Source: CAZWDO01 sp964632485 [NCBI: uncultured bacterium] (lineage in GTDB: Bacteria; JAGOEH01). From it: DNA of 64,000 nucleotides. This document shows, piece by piece, positions 17,679-26,792 of this stretch (position 1 is the stretch's first letter; every line of letters starts with the position of its first letter). The stretch covers positions 136,590-200,589 of the forward strand of contig CAZWDO010000001.1 of assembly GCA_964632485.1 (NCBI GenBank). The letters run 5' to 3'. The translations under genes were made by a program, and so were the position numbers. The notes under the pieces were generated by a model. That model searched no databases. It was not told the DNA's origin and saw only the letters and a list, made by a program, of their open reading frames with translations.

Positions 17679-18941
17679 ATGAAACGAATACGTGAAATTA
17701 ACGAACTGGCAGCACTTCAAATCGTCCGCTCGGAAAATCCGATATCGCGGGTAGCTCTGGCGCAGCGTCTCAATCTGTCGCGCGCCGCGCTTACCGGAAT
17801 CGTCCAGCGGTTTCTGGATGGCGGATTGCTGCTGGAAGTCGGCTGGAAACCTTCGGCCGGAAAAAGCGGCCGTCGGGAAGTGCTGCTAACCATTAATCCC
17901 GATTTCGGTCATCTACTCGCTGTCTCGGTAGAACGCCACCGCATCAAATCCGCGCTCTTCAATCTCAATGCTAAACTGATCGAATCGCGGTCACTTGATT
18001 ACCAGCCTACTGAACACATCGACCAGATTTTCAACAGCATGGGCCAATTGACCCGCGAACTGATGGACAACCATTCCCTGAGCGATGATCAAATTATCGG
18101 AATGGGGATTGCGATTCCCGGTGTCGTCCATTATCATAAACAGATGATTGTGGAAGGCGGGCTGTCGCCACAATGGGATCATTTTCCCATCGTAACGACC
18201 CTCTCCAAGAAATTCAACTTTCCAATCTTCATAGAGAACAATGTCAAAGCCGTGACATTAGGAGAATATCATTCCAGCAGTTCCGAACGCGGTCGCAAAA
18301 TAGTGTGTCTCTGGCTGGGCGACGGCATTGGAATGGGCACCATCCAAAATCGGCAGATAGTCCGCGGGGAAACCTCCACCTGCGGTGAAATCGGTTTCTG
18401 GAAGTTGATAAACGGACTGCAGAACATTGCCCCGCTAATTTATGATCGAAAGCATCGCATCTGGGGGGATATTTTATCCGTCAGCAATTTCATGGAGAGC
18501 ATCCGCCGGGGGATTGACGTGGGGTGGAACACAAGTCTAACGCCCACATCTACACTGGAGGAAATCATCCAGGCCGGCATCGATTCAGACCCCCTGACGC
18601 TCCATCTATATGAAACGTTTGGCAAACTAATCGCTCATTTGCTGAGTCTGGTCATTTTCATCATTAACCCGACAACAATTGTATTGAGTGGACCACTTTT
18701 TTATGGCAATCTCCGGCTTTTTGATGAAATTCGCAACTATTTGATGAGCAATTATTTACATAGCGCCATTGATAAAACCGAACTGCGTATGGGCGCGCTC
18801 AGGGAGCATTCAGTACTGTTTGGAGCCGGATGTCTGGTTCTCGACGATTTTTTTTCCCTACCCTCGCGACATCGGCTTTCTCAAACCCGTTTACGTTACA
18901 CAAAGATGAATGTGATGACCCGTAATGGAATCACATCCTAA
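17679..18941 (+). CDS. ROK family transcriptional repressor
   Basis: The 420-residue protein has an N-terminal winged helix (residues about 8-60, with SRVALAQRLNLSRAALT) and a ROK sugar-kinase-like domain (MGIAIPGVV near 148, then ENNVKAV, then WLGDGIGMG). The segment where ROK proteins usually carry the GEIGH motif and a zinc cysteine cluster reads CGEIGF (235-240) with no CxCG-type ligands after it, so the zinc site appears lost. It probably represses the divergent mannoside operon through the TTAGTTAAA sites, with a sugar released by that pathway as inducer. It is followed after 20 bases by the secreted CBM9-like gene. Confidence 0.9.
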   Translation: MKRIREINELAALQIVRSENPISRVALAQRLNLSRAALTGIVQRFLDGGLLLEVGWKPSAGKSGRREVLLTINPDFGHLLAVSVERHRIKSALFNLNAKLIESRSLDYQPTEHIDQIFNSMGQLTRELMDNHSLSDDQIIGMGIAIPGVVHYHKQMIVEGGLSPQWDHFPIVTTLSKKFNFPIFIENNVKAVTLGEYHSSSSERGRKIVCLWLGDGIGMGTIQNRQIVRGETSTCGEIGFWKLINGLQNIAPLIYDRKHRIWGDILSVSNFMESIRRGIDVGWNTSLTPTSTLEEIIQAGIDSDPLTLHLYETFGKLIAHLLSLVIFIINPTTIVLSGPLFYGNLRLFDEIRNYLMSNYLHSAIDKTELRMGALREHSVLFGAGCLVLDDFFSLPSRHRLSQTRLRYTKMNVMTRNGITS

Positions 18942-18961
18942 CATCCTTTCAGGAGGAAAGT

Positions 18962-21187
18962 ATGAAACGTTCTATCTGGATCATGTTGTTGCTGACAGTA
19001 TTGACCAGTGTAACCCTGTTGGGGCAAAATCCCTTGGCAGTTGACCATCTGTATGTCGTGGCCCTCAACGGCAAACCGGTAGTCATTGATGGCGAATTGG
19101 ATGATTGGAGCGATGCCGAATTCATTTATATCAGCGGGGATTTGACTCCCCTCTACAACACTCTTCTGGAATTTGGCAGTGACATGGGGGACCCGGTGGA
19201 ATCTCCCGATGATTTCAGCGCCCATATTGCGATGAAAATGGACGATGACAATCTCTATTTTCTAGTGCATGTCAGCGATGAGGGCGGTGTACTCAACCAT
19301 GGGCAATTGACCCGTGAAACCGCCAACCTGTTAGGTTCCTTCGATGCCTTTACTCCCTATCTCGGCTTATATGATATCGGTTATGAACCTTACAGCCCGC
19401 ATACAGAGTTGGTTGACATTGTTATTCCCAACGATACGGTCATTTTGCAAAGTGGGCGTACCTATCGTATCCGTCCGGGATACGACAAAGAAATGGGGAG
19501 CGCCACTTATAATCCTTTATCCTCCACCCGAGGAGCCGATTACCAGTTCGGCATCCATGCCCAGGAATATAACACACTCCTGTCAAATGGGGCATACTAT
19601 GCTACAGGAGATGAAGTCATCAACTACAACTGGGGATACGTCGACACCCTGATCAGCAATACGGAAGTCGCCATCAAAGTATGGGATAACGAAGACGGTT
19701 ATACCATCGAATGGAAAGTGCCCTTTACATCCTTAGCAGGCCGGATTGCCAAAGAATCCAAACCGCAGTCAGTAATTGACTGGCCACTTTATACTCCTCG
19801 CAATGGCGATATTCTGCCTTTCGATTTCGATGTACTGGACAATGACCGTAACACGGATATTGCAGATTGGTCGAATAATTTTCTTCGCTTCAGCCCCTAC
19901 CAGGAATATCCGGGCACTCGCGGATGGCGCGCCTGCTGGCGGGATTCCTATCGCTGGGGTGGCCGAGCCATTGTCAAGGACGTCAGTGGCGGACGGGAGG
20001 CGCAAGGTTTTGTTCATGCCTTGCTTGTCCCCAACGGCGCCGGAATCACCATCGACGGTGTTCTCGATTCTACTGAATGGTCAATGTGCCAGTTCACTGG
20101 TCGAAGCTTAGATAGTCCCTATGGGTACGCCGATCAAATCTCCAATTCCGATTTAAGCGCCTATGTCGGCATCAAAATGGATGATGAAAACCTCTATTTT
20201 GCGCTTCAAATCCGCGATGACCAACCGATTACACAGGGGCAGATCGACCCGGACAAACTGAATGAAATGTATATGCTGGATTATTTTTCTCCCTATCTGG
20301 GTCTTTACAACATTGGCGATCTGCCTCGCAGTCCTCATTCCCAAATAGTAAACATCATTCAACCGGATAATCCAACCGAAGTATTGCAAGCTGGTCGCGC
20401 CTATCGAATCCGTCCCGGGTACGATGACGATTCCCTGCATCAAACCCTGGGAGCCGATCACCAGATCGGGCTCAATCTGCAGGAATATGATGATATATTA
20501 GCCAACGGAGCCTACTATGCAACCGGAGCGAATGTCATGAACTATAACTGGGGATATGCCGACACTACCATTCAAAACACCGAAGTCGCTACCCTTGTCT
20601 GGGATGATGAAACCGGTTTCACGACTGAATGGCGAATTCCCTGGAGCAGTTTCAGTGGAAAAATATCCAAACCATCTAAACCGCAGGCATCCATCGAATG
20701 GCCCTATTATCGTCCTCACAGTGGGGATATCTTGCCCTACGAATGGGAAATGGGTGATCAGGACATGATCGGCGGCGATACCCACTGGCTGGGTGCCAGC
20801 CTGGCATCCAATTGCTGGATGATTCCGGCTAATTTTACCTGCCGGGTGCGTATCATCGATCCTCTTGGCAATAAACCCCTGGCTTTCGATGAAACCAATA
20901 CAGCAACTCTTGTTAACCCCAAGAAAAACCAATTATCCTTTCATTACCCCAATCCGTTCAATGCCACAACCCAAATCCTCTTTTTGCTTCCTCAAGCTGA
21001 TCGTGTGACCCTGACTATTCATAATATAATGGGGCAAAACATTCAAACCTTGATCAACAACCAGTTTTATCCTCAGGGCGAATATATGATTCGTTGGGAC
21101 GCCAGTGAATATCCGACAGGTATCTATTTTTACCGGTTAGAGACAACGGGCGGCGCTGAAACCCAGAAAATGATGCTGGTCAAATAG
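18962..21187 (+). CDS. Secreted protein with two CBM9-like domains and T9SS sorting domain
   Basis: A 741-residue exported protein: signal peptide (residues 1 to about 21, ending at LLGQ), two copies of a roughly 300-residue carbohydrate-binding-type domain, and a C-terminal type IX sorting domain (YPNPFNATT, then TGIYFYRLE, ending MMLVK). Each copy begins with an IDG-LDxxEW-like segment and contains matching blocks: KMDDDNLYF/KMDDENLYF, PYLGLYDIG/PYLGLYNIG, GRTYRIRPGYD/GRAYRIRPGYD, and NGAYYATG in both. The fold resembles family 9 carbohydrate-binding modules of surface proteins. No catalytic residues are recognised. A strong AGGAGG precedes the start. It follows the ROK gene and is probably co-transcribed with it, so surface binding of the same glycan is inferred. 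Confidence 0.8.
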   Translation: MKRSIWIMLLLTVLTSVTLLGQNPLAVDHLYVVALNGKPVVIDGELDDWSDAEFIYISGDLTPLYNTLLEFGSDMGDPVESPDDFSAHIAMKMDDDNLYFLVHVSDEGGVLNHGQLTRETANLLGSFDAFTPYLGLYDIGYEPYSPHTELVDIVIPNDTVILQSGRTYRIRPGYDKEMGSATYNPLSSTRGADYQFGIHAQEYNTLLSNGAYYATGDEVINYNWGYVDTLISNTEVAIKVWDNEDGYTIEWKVPFTSLAGRIAKESKPQSVIDWPLYTPRNGDILPFDFDVLDNDRNTDIADWSNNFLRFSPYQEYPGTRGWRACWRDSYRWGGRAIVKDVSGGREAQGFVHALLVPNGAGITIDGVLDSTEWSMCQFTGRSLDSPYGYADQISNSDLSAYVGIKMDDENLYFALQIRDDQPITQGQIDPDKLNEMYMLDYFSPYLGLYNIGDLPRSPHSQIVNIIQPDNPTEVLQAGRAYRIRPGYDDDSLHQTLGADHQIGLNLQEYDDILANGAYYATGANVMNYNWGYADTTIQNTEVATLVWDDETGFTTEWRIPWSSFSGKISKPSKPQASIEWPYYRPHSGDILPYEWEMGDQDMIGGDTHWLGASLASNCWMIPANFTCRVRIIDPLGNKPLAFDETNTATLVNPKKNQLSFHYPNPFNATTQILFLLPQADRVTLTIHNIMGQNIQTLINNQFYPQGEYMIRWDASEYPTGIYFYRLETTGGAETQKMMLVK

Positions 21188-21212
21188 TCTTTAAACCCGA
21201 ACATACTAGCAA

Positions 21213-21250
21213 AAAGCCCTTACACCAATGGAGTAAGGGCTTTATTTTTT
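21213..21250. terminator. Bidirectional intrinsic terminator
   Basis: An 11-bp perfect stem, AAAGCCCTTAC / GTAAGGGCTTT, with a 9-base loop. It is followed by a T-rich run on the plus strand and by five T residues on the minus strand. It lies between the convergent ends of the CBM9-like gene and the long minus-strand operon and can serve both. Confidence 0.88.
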
Positions 21251-21265
21251 ATTGAGCGCCTGAAG

Positions 21266-21682
21266 TCAATCTTGATCATCAGTTTTGTTTTTCGATTTCC
21301 GAACCGGTTTCAAATCTTCACTGGTTTTTTTTATCAATTTAAAAACAACTTCAAATTCATTGCCCAATTCAAAAATCTGCTGAATATTTGCGAAATCAGT
21401 AGCGCATAGCTCAATGATTTCTTCTTCAGACATAATTCTCATCTGGTCTTTTACCATCACGGCGTATTTTTTCTCCACGGTTTTACTCCTTTTTAATTTG
21501 TGAAACTGGTAATAAACTTCAATTGCATCCGGATGCAAATTCAAATAATGCCTCAACTGGCGATGCAGCTCAATCCTTTGGGCCGAACTAAGATTTTTAT
21601 AAATAGCGCATGGGTGGGCGCACCATAGAGCGCAATGAATAATTTCATAAAAAGTATCGCGGTCGGGACAATGAATCGTCAT
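21266..21682 (-). CDS. Hypothetical protein with N-terminal cysteines
   Basis: A 138-residue soluble protein that I do not recognise. Its first 30 residues contain four cysteines (5, 17, 21, 25), the last three spaced C-x3-C-x3-C, which could bind a metal but is not a motif I can name. The rest is helical and charged, ending in a basic-acidic tail (VRKSKNKTDDQD). The start overlaps the dCMP deaminase stop in an ATGA, so it is translationally coupled to that enzyme. It is the last gene before the terminator. Confidence 0.65.
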   Translation of the reverse strand: MTIHCPDRDTFYEIIHCALWCAHPCAIYKNLSSAQRIELHRQLRHYLNLHPDAIEVYYQFHKLKRSKTVEKKYAVMVKDQMRIMSEEEIIELCATDFANIQQIFELGNEFEVVFKLIKKTSEDLKPVRKSKNKTDDQD

Positions 21683-22155
21683 GATTCCTGATCAACCGGA
21701 TGTTGGCGCCAATCTTGCTCGGGATAAAACTCCTGAACCCTGCTATTATCAGGTGGCTGTAAAAGGACGCGTACAATATTGGCATTGGCAATCAGAGCCC
21801 GGCATTGATTGCAGACGGCCCGATGGCCAAAAATATAGATTGATGCCTGGTTCGTTAAATGTCCGTTTCGCGCAGCCAACGCGATTGCATTACTTTCGGC
21901 ATGTGATCCGACCGCCCGGCAGCGCTCAAGTTGAGTCCCCGAGACAATTCCATAGCGATCACGATAACACCAGCCGATTTCCAGGCAGTTGGGCTGATAG
22001 CGGGGAGCACCGTTGTATCCGGTGGAAATAATATCTTTATCCCGCACAATCACCGCGCCGACCTGGTTACGAAAACAAGAAGAGCGACTGGAGACAACCT
22101 CGGCGATTTTTAAAAAATATTCATCCCAATCTGGGCGACACCAGATTTTTTCCAT
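21679..22155 (-). CDS. dCMP deaminase family protein (ComEB-like)
   Basis: A 158-residue zinc-dependent deoxycytidylate deaminase. HAESNAI supplies the zinc His and catalytic Glu, and CNQC the two zinc cysteines; the Pro that usually precedes the first Cys is Val. The N-terminal half (RPDWDEYFLKIAEVVSSRS, VGAVIVRD, STGYNGAP) matches the family closely. It converts dCMP to dUMP for thymidylate synthesis. The ATG at 22155 is preferred over a TTG one codon earlier. It overlaps the metG stop by one base and the next gene by four. Confidence 0.88.
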   Translation of the reverse strand: MEKIWCRPDWDEYFLKIAEVVSSRSSCFRNQVGAVIVRDKDIISTGYNGAPRYQPNCLEIGWCYRDRYGIVSGTQLERCRAVGSHAESNAIALAARNGHLTNQASIYIFGHRAVCNQCRALIANANIVRVLLQPPDNSRVQEFYPEQDWRQHPVDQES

Positions 22156-24065
22156 CAATGTAACGCTTCTCCCGGATTGACTTCTTTATCTGCCCGCACC
22201 AGAGACAAACCGCCGTCTGGAGTCGCCACTGCCAAAACCATCCCTTCTGATAATTCACCCTTAATCCTGGCCGGTTGAAGATTATTGACAATTACCACTT
22301 TTTTTCCCACTAACTCGGCAGATTGATAGTTCAGAGCGATACCTGCGATGATCTGTTTTACTTTTTCACCCGCATTAACTTTCAATCGCAACAACTTACT
22401 GGTTCCAGCCACCGGTTCCGCTTCCAGAATTTCTACAACCCGCAGATCAATCAGCTTAAATTCATCAAAAGTGACAACCGTTGATTCTTCGGGAGATTGA
22501 ACGATAGCGGGAGTAGGAAGAAGTAACGCTTTATCAATCCGGGGGAATAGAGGATCACACAACTTAATCTCCCAGTTGGAGAAAGGGAACTCGAGCGAAG
22601 AAATTTTTTGCAAGCTCATCTCTTCCAATTCACAGGCGACTCCCAGCGCCTGATAGGCGCTTAATATCTTATGAGGCATTACCGGATATAAAATGCCGGC
22701 GGCAATACGCAGAGCATTAATAGCAGTACTGAGAATACAGTTAAGGGCGGCATGATCTCCTGTTTTAGCAATTTTCCAGGGAGCTGTCAATTCCAGGTAC
22801 CGATTAATTGAACGTATCACTTGCATTGTTTCATCCAGAAGCACATGGAATTTCAATTCCTCAACCAAGAAGGGTACGCGCTCAATCAAACGCTGGACAC
22901 CATCCATTAAAACCACTGCTTCAGATTCAAGATTTTCAACCCGATGAAGTTTTCCATTTAAATAATTGACCGCCATTTTATTCAAACGATTCACTAAATT
23001 GCCAAAATCATTGGCCAAATCCGAGTTGAGACGGTCAACAAGCGCTTCTTCACTAAAGCTGGCATCTAATCCCAGGGACATCTCTCTTAAAAGAAAAAAA
23101 CGAAATTCATCAATGCCGTACTTATCCGCCAAATCGATCGGTTTGACGACATTCCCCAGCGACTTACTCATTTTAGTGTTATCGACCAGCCACCATCCAT
23201 GAGCCAATATTGAACGGGACGGTTCAAGTCCCATAGCATGCAGCATAATGGGCCAATAAACGGCATGAGTGGTTAAAATATCCTTGCCAATCAAATGATA
23301 ATTTGCCGGCCAGGTGAGGGCAAAACGTTCAGGATTAGACAGATAACCAGCCCCGGTAATATAGTTGATCAATGCATCAAACCACACATAGCATACATAA
23401 CCCGGATCAAACGGTAGTTCAATACCCCATTTCAATCTGCTTTTAGGCCGGGAAATACACAAGTCGTTCAACGGATTGCGTAAAAATCCCAATACTTCAT
23501 TTCGTCGGTATTCAGGGACAATAAACCGTGGATGCGCTTCGATATGATCAATCAGCCATTGTTGATAACGGCCCATACGGAAAAAATAATTTTTTTCGGT
23601 GATTTGCTGGACTTCGCGCTTACAATCCGGGCAACTCTCCTCTACCAGGTCTTTTTCGGTCCAGAAACGTTCACAGGGGACACAATACCAGCCATTATAT
23701 TCATCCTGATAGATATCGCCACTATTCCATAACGTCCGCAAAACATGTTGCACAATCTGCCGATGGTTTTCATCAGTAGTCCGGATAAAATAATCATATT
23801 CGACATTCAGCTTACCCCAAAGATTTTTAAACGTCAGCGACAATTCATTGCAATATTCCAGGGGCTGTTTTTTATGATTCCGAGCAGCCTGCTCCATTTT
23901 TTGGCCATGCTCATCCGTACCTGTCAGGAAGAATACCGAATCCCCCTGGAATTTATGGTAGCGGGCCAGAACATCCGCTAAAATGGTTGTATAAGCGTGC
24001 CCCAAATGAGGATTAGCATTGACATAGTATAGTGGGGTTGTCAAGTAAAAAAATTGGTCAGTCAA
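22155..24065 (-). CDS. metG: Methionyl-tRNA synthetase with C-terminal tRNA-binding domain
   Basis: Class I synthetase with the HIGH variant HLGH (in NANPHLGHAY), a zinc knuckle (CVPCERFW and CPDCKR), and KMSKS in NTKMSKSLGN. The last 110 residues, starting near TFDEFKLIDLRV, are an EMAPII/Trbp-type tRNA-binding domain. I place the start at a TTG (24065) because AAAGGAAATTAAA precedes it by the right distance and the sequence then opens MTDQFFYLTTPLYYVN, as is normal for MetG. The ATG at 24110 would add 15 residues inside gcvH. Confidence 0.96.
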   Translation of the reverse strand: MTDQFFYLTTPLYYVNANPHLGHAYTTILADVLARYHKFQGDSVFFLTGTDEHGQKMEQAARNHKKQPLEYCNELSLTFKNLWGKLNVEYDYFIRTTDENHRQIVQHVLRTLWNSGDIYQDEYNGWYCVPCERFWTEKDLVEESCPDCKREVQQITEKNYFFRMGRYQQWLIDHIEAHPRFIVPEYRRNEVLGFLRNPLNDLCISRPKSRLKWGIELPFDPGYVCYVWFDALINYITGAGYLSNPERFALTWPANYHLIGKDILTTHAVYWPIMLHAMGLEPSRSILAHGWWLVDNTKMSKSLGNVVKPIDLADKYGIDEFRFFLLREMSLGLDASFSEEALVDRLNSDLANDFGNLVNRLNKMAVNYLNGKLHRVENLESEAVVLMDGVQRLIERVPFLVEELKFHVLLDETMQVIRSINRYLELTAPWKIAKTGDHAALNCILSTAINALRIAAGILYPVMPHKILSAYQALGVACELEEMSLQKISSLEFPFSNWEIKLCDPLFPRIDKALLLPTPAIVQSPEESTVVTFDEFKLIDLRVVEILEAEPVAGTSKLLRLKVNAGEKVKQIIAGIALNYQSAELVGKKVVIVNNLQPARIKGELSEGMVLAVATPDGGLSLVRADKEVNPGEALH

Positions 24066-24078
24066 TTTAATTTCCTTT

Positions 24079-24456
24079 TCATTTACCAATAAATGCTTGA
24101 TACTGGTCATAATTCATCAGTTCGTCGAGTTCCTGTGGATTTGACATTTCAATTTTAATAATCCAACCAGAACCAAATGCATTTTTATTGATTAATTCAG
24201 GCTGGCTTTCCAATTCATTATTGCTTTCCAGTACAGAACCTGAAACGGGGCTGAAAAGATCAGAAACGGCTTTAACAGCTTCAATCGTCCCGAACACATC
24301 CATTTGGGCCAGTTTTTTCCCGGATTCCGGTAATTGAACATAAACAATGTCACCCAATTCATTTTGAGCATAATCAGTGATACCAATCGTTCCAATACCG
24401 TTTTCAGTCCAAACCCATTCATGTTCTTCGGTAAATTTACATAATTTGGGATCCAT
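24079..24456 (-). CDS. gcvH: Glycine cleavage system H protein
   Basis: A 125-residue lipoyl carrier. The lipoylated lysine is Lys62 in EAVKAVSD, and the family start (KFTEEHEWV) and GITDYAQNELGDIV are clear. It shuttles the aminomethyl group between the P, T and L proteins of the glycine cleavage system. The start at 24456 has AAAGGAG seven bases upstream. No gcvT or gcvP is in the window, so it stands apart from its partners, which is common in bacteria; a lipoate-transfer role is also possible. Confidence 0.95.
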   Translation of the reverse strand: MDPKLCKFTEEHEWVWTENGIGTIGITDYAQNELGDIVYVQLPESGKKLAQMDVFGTIEAVKAVSDLFSPVSGSVLESNNELESQPELINKNAFGSGWIIKIEMSNPQELDELMNYDQYQAFIGK

Positions 24457-24534
24457 TCTCGGCTCCTTTGTTATCAACGGATTATCAGATTATTCAATCC
24501 ATCATTTCAGTTTTCAATTGATATTAGACGGTTC

Positions 24535-25098
24535 TCAGACTCGTTCAATATAGCGGCGATCGCGTGTATCAACCCGAATTTTTTCTCCAATATTGACAAA
24601 GAGAGGTACCTGGACAATCGCGCCTGTTTCTAATTTCGCCGGTTTTGTGCCACCTGAAACAGTATCGCCCTTAACTCCCGGATCAGTTTCCATAATTTCC
24701 AATACAACAAAATTCGGCAATTCAACACCCAGTATTTCATTCGTATCGGATTCAAACAGCGCCTGGCAGACCATTTCCTCTTTCAAAAACAACTGGCTGT
24801 CACCGACCGAATCTTCATCCTGATGAATTTGTTCATAACTCTCCATATCCATAAAAATCAATTCATCCCCAGCTCGATAGAGGAATTGTATCTCACGGGT
24901 TTCCAACCGGGCGGTCTCAACTTTTTCACCGGCATTGAAGGTTCTTTCAATAATCTTCTTTTTTCTGACATTGCGAAGTTTTGTACGAACAAAAGCTCCC
25001 CCTTTCCCTGGTTTGACATGTTGAAATTCAACAATAACATAAATTTCTCCATCCATAACCAAAGCTAAACCATTACGGAAATCAGCAGTAGAAGCCAT
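24535..25098 (-). CDS. efp: Translation elongation factor P
   Basis: The 187-residue EF-P has its three beta-barrel domains. The modified loop lysine is Lys32 in KPGKGGAF, and the C-terminal signature (GDTVSGGTKPAKLETG, then RYIERV) is intact. It relieves ribosome stalling at proline runs. No epmA, epmB or earP gene is visible here, so the modification type is unknown. The start overlaps the stop of the TPR gene by one base. Confidence 0.96.
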   Translation of the reverse strand: MASTADFRNGLALVMDGEIYVIVEFQHVKPGKGGAFVRTKLRNVRKKKIIERTFNAGEKVETARLETREIQFLYRAGDELIFMDMESYEQIHQDEDSVGDSQLFLKEEMVCQALFESDTNEILGVELPNFVVLEIMETDPGVKGDTVSGGTKPAKLETGAIVQVPLFVNIGEKIRVDTRDRRYIERV

Positions 25099-25859
25099 TA
25101 ATCCTCCTTTTCGAATTGACTGGCTAACAATTCATATCGTTCGTGTATCCTTGCATGATCGGGATATTGATTCATCAATTCCCGGAACAATTTCCAGGCA
25201 TTTTTTTTATCGCCTTTTTGAAAATAAAATTCAGCTAATTCAATACTAAACGGTTCATGTCCAACGCTGTCATCCGGCTTGAAAAGATTCTCCGATCCAA
25301 TCTCCAGGGGTTCCTCTTCAAGTTGACCCAAATGCAATTCGGCAAAAACCTGTTTAATCTCAGCCAGTTCCCGGTTTTCCAATCCCAGCATCCGGGGTAC
25401 GCCTTCCTCAATTTCAGGGAAAAATGATGATGTCTGGTCGCTTTTATCCCTAAGTTGGTTCAGTTGGTCCAGAATCACCTGGCTGAGGGGATCCAAAACG
25501 AGTATGCGATTATATAACTCAATGGCCATTTCGTCGTTTTTCTCAATTTTGGCAATCTCCGCTAAATAGTTTAAAACTGCCAGATTTTGGGGGAAAAGCT
25601 GATACATTTTAGAGAAAATCTCTTTGGCTCGTGGCAGATTTATGCGCGCAAGCATAAGCTTGCCTAAAATAATGTTGCCAATCAGATGACCTCGATCCTG
25701 GTCCAGATACTCATTGCACAACTGCTCGCACCGTTCCAGATCATCCTGGTGGAAATAAAGATCGGCCAGATATAACAGCCAAATTGATTCGCCTTTTTTT
25801 TTCAGTTTCTTTTCCAGATAGGAAATCTGTTCTTCGGGGGAACGTTCAAACCATTTCAT
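25098..25859 (-). CDS. Tetratricopeptide repeat protein
   Basis: A 253-residue cytoplasmic helical protein with at least three TPR-like units: around residues 23-55 (LYLADLYFHQDDLERCEQL), 57-130 (AKEIFSKMYQLFPQNLAVLNYLAEI and LYNRILVLDPLSQVI), and 205-245 (IELAEFYFQKGDKKNAWKLF). A low-complexity acidic linker joins the last two. No signal peptide or enzyme motif is present. It starts three bases after the ptb stop and abuts efp. A scaffolding role is likely, with unknown partners. Confidence 0.8.
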   Translation of the reverse strand: MKWFERSPEEQISYLEKKLKKKGESIWLLYLADLYFHQDDLERCEQLCNEYLDQDRGHLIGNIILGKLMLARINLPRAKEIFSKMYQLFPQNLAVLNYLAEIAKIEKNDEMAIELYNRILVLDPLSQVILDQLNQLRDKSDQTSSFFPEIEEGVPRMLGLENRELAEIKQVFAELHLGQLEEEPLEIGSENLFKPDDSVGHEPFSIELAEFYFQKGDKKNAWKLFRELMNQYPDHARIHERYELLASQFEKED

Positions 25860-25862
25860 ATT

Positions 25863-26765
25863 TTATCCGCTAACAGCGATTGCCAGAAGAATTGAATAAA
25901 ACTTGGATTCCTCATTATCAGCCCGGGAGGTTAAAACCACCGGAACACGGGCGCCGATAATAGATGCGGCGACTTTCGCTTGAGCCAGACATGCCAGCGA
26001 TTTATAGAGGACATTCGCGGAAATAATCTCCGGCATCAGCAGAAGATCGGCATCGCCGCCCACGGGCGATTCAATTTTTTTTATCGCCATGCTGTGGGGC
26101 GAAACCGCATTATCTAATGCTAAAGGACCATCGAATAAAATTGATCCCAATTGATGCCTTCGAGCCATTTGACTTAAAATCGCCGCTTCTTCCGTCTCCG
26201 GCATTTTTTCCGGATTGATTTTTTCCACTGCACAAATATAAGCGATTTTAGGTTCCTGATAACCCAAACGATGGCAAAACTCTTCGCTATTACGGATGAT
26301 CTGTATTTTTTCAGTTAAACTCGGTTTAATATTCAATGCCGCATCGGTAACCATTAATAATTTGGGATAAGAGGGCATCTCAAACAAAGCGATATGGCTC
26401 AAAAGCCCATCCACTAACTGATTTTCCTTCTTTAATAGCGGACGCAAATAGCTCGCTGTGCTTAACGATCCCTTCATAAGGGCTTCGATTTTACCCTGCC
26501 GGACCCAATCGATCGCGCACGCTGCAGCCATATCATCATTGCGTTGGTCAATAATCGTTATATTCTTTAACGAAATCCCATATTCTTCGCATAGTTGACA
26601 TATCTTCACTTCCTCACCGAACAATATGGGTTCAACGACCCCTTTCTCACGCGCTTTGAAAAGGGCTTGCAGCGAATCGGGATCCGCAGCGCTCACTAAC
26701 CCCATTCGGACCAGTCGATTCTTACTTTTTACTATGGATTCCAATTCGCTAAGTTTATAGAGCAT
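25863..26765 (-). CDS. Phosphate acetyl/butyryltransferase family protein
   Basis: A 300-residue protein of the PTA/PTB fold. Typical segments are ALMKGSLSTASYLRPLL, HIALFEMPSYPKLLMVTDAALNIKP, GSILFDGPLALDNAVSP and SPVGGDADLLLMPEI. It resembles phosphate butyryltransferase more than the longer Pta. The expected reaction is exchange of CoA and phosphate on a short acyl group, giving an acyl phosphate for ATP formation by a kinase. No butyrate or acetate kinase gene is adjacent. An AAGGAG lies six bases before the ATG. Confidence 0.88.
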   Translation of the reverse strand: MLYKLSELESIVKSKNRLVRMGLVSAADPDSLQALFKAREKGVVEPILFGEEVKICQLCEEYGISLKNITIIDQRNDDMAAACAIDWVRQGKIEALMKGSLSTASYLRPLLKKENQLVDGLLSHIALFEMPSYPKLLMVTDAALNIKPSLTEKIQIIRNSEEFCHRLGYQEPKIAYICAVEKINPEKMPETEEAAILSQMARRHQLGSILFDGPLALDNAVSPHSMAIKKIESPVGGDADLLLMPEIISANVLYKSLACLAQAKVAASIIGARVPVVLTSRADNEESKFYSILLAIAVSG

Positions 26766-26792
26766 CAGAAACTCCTTGACGTTGCCCGGTTT

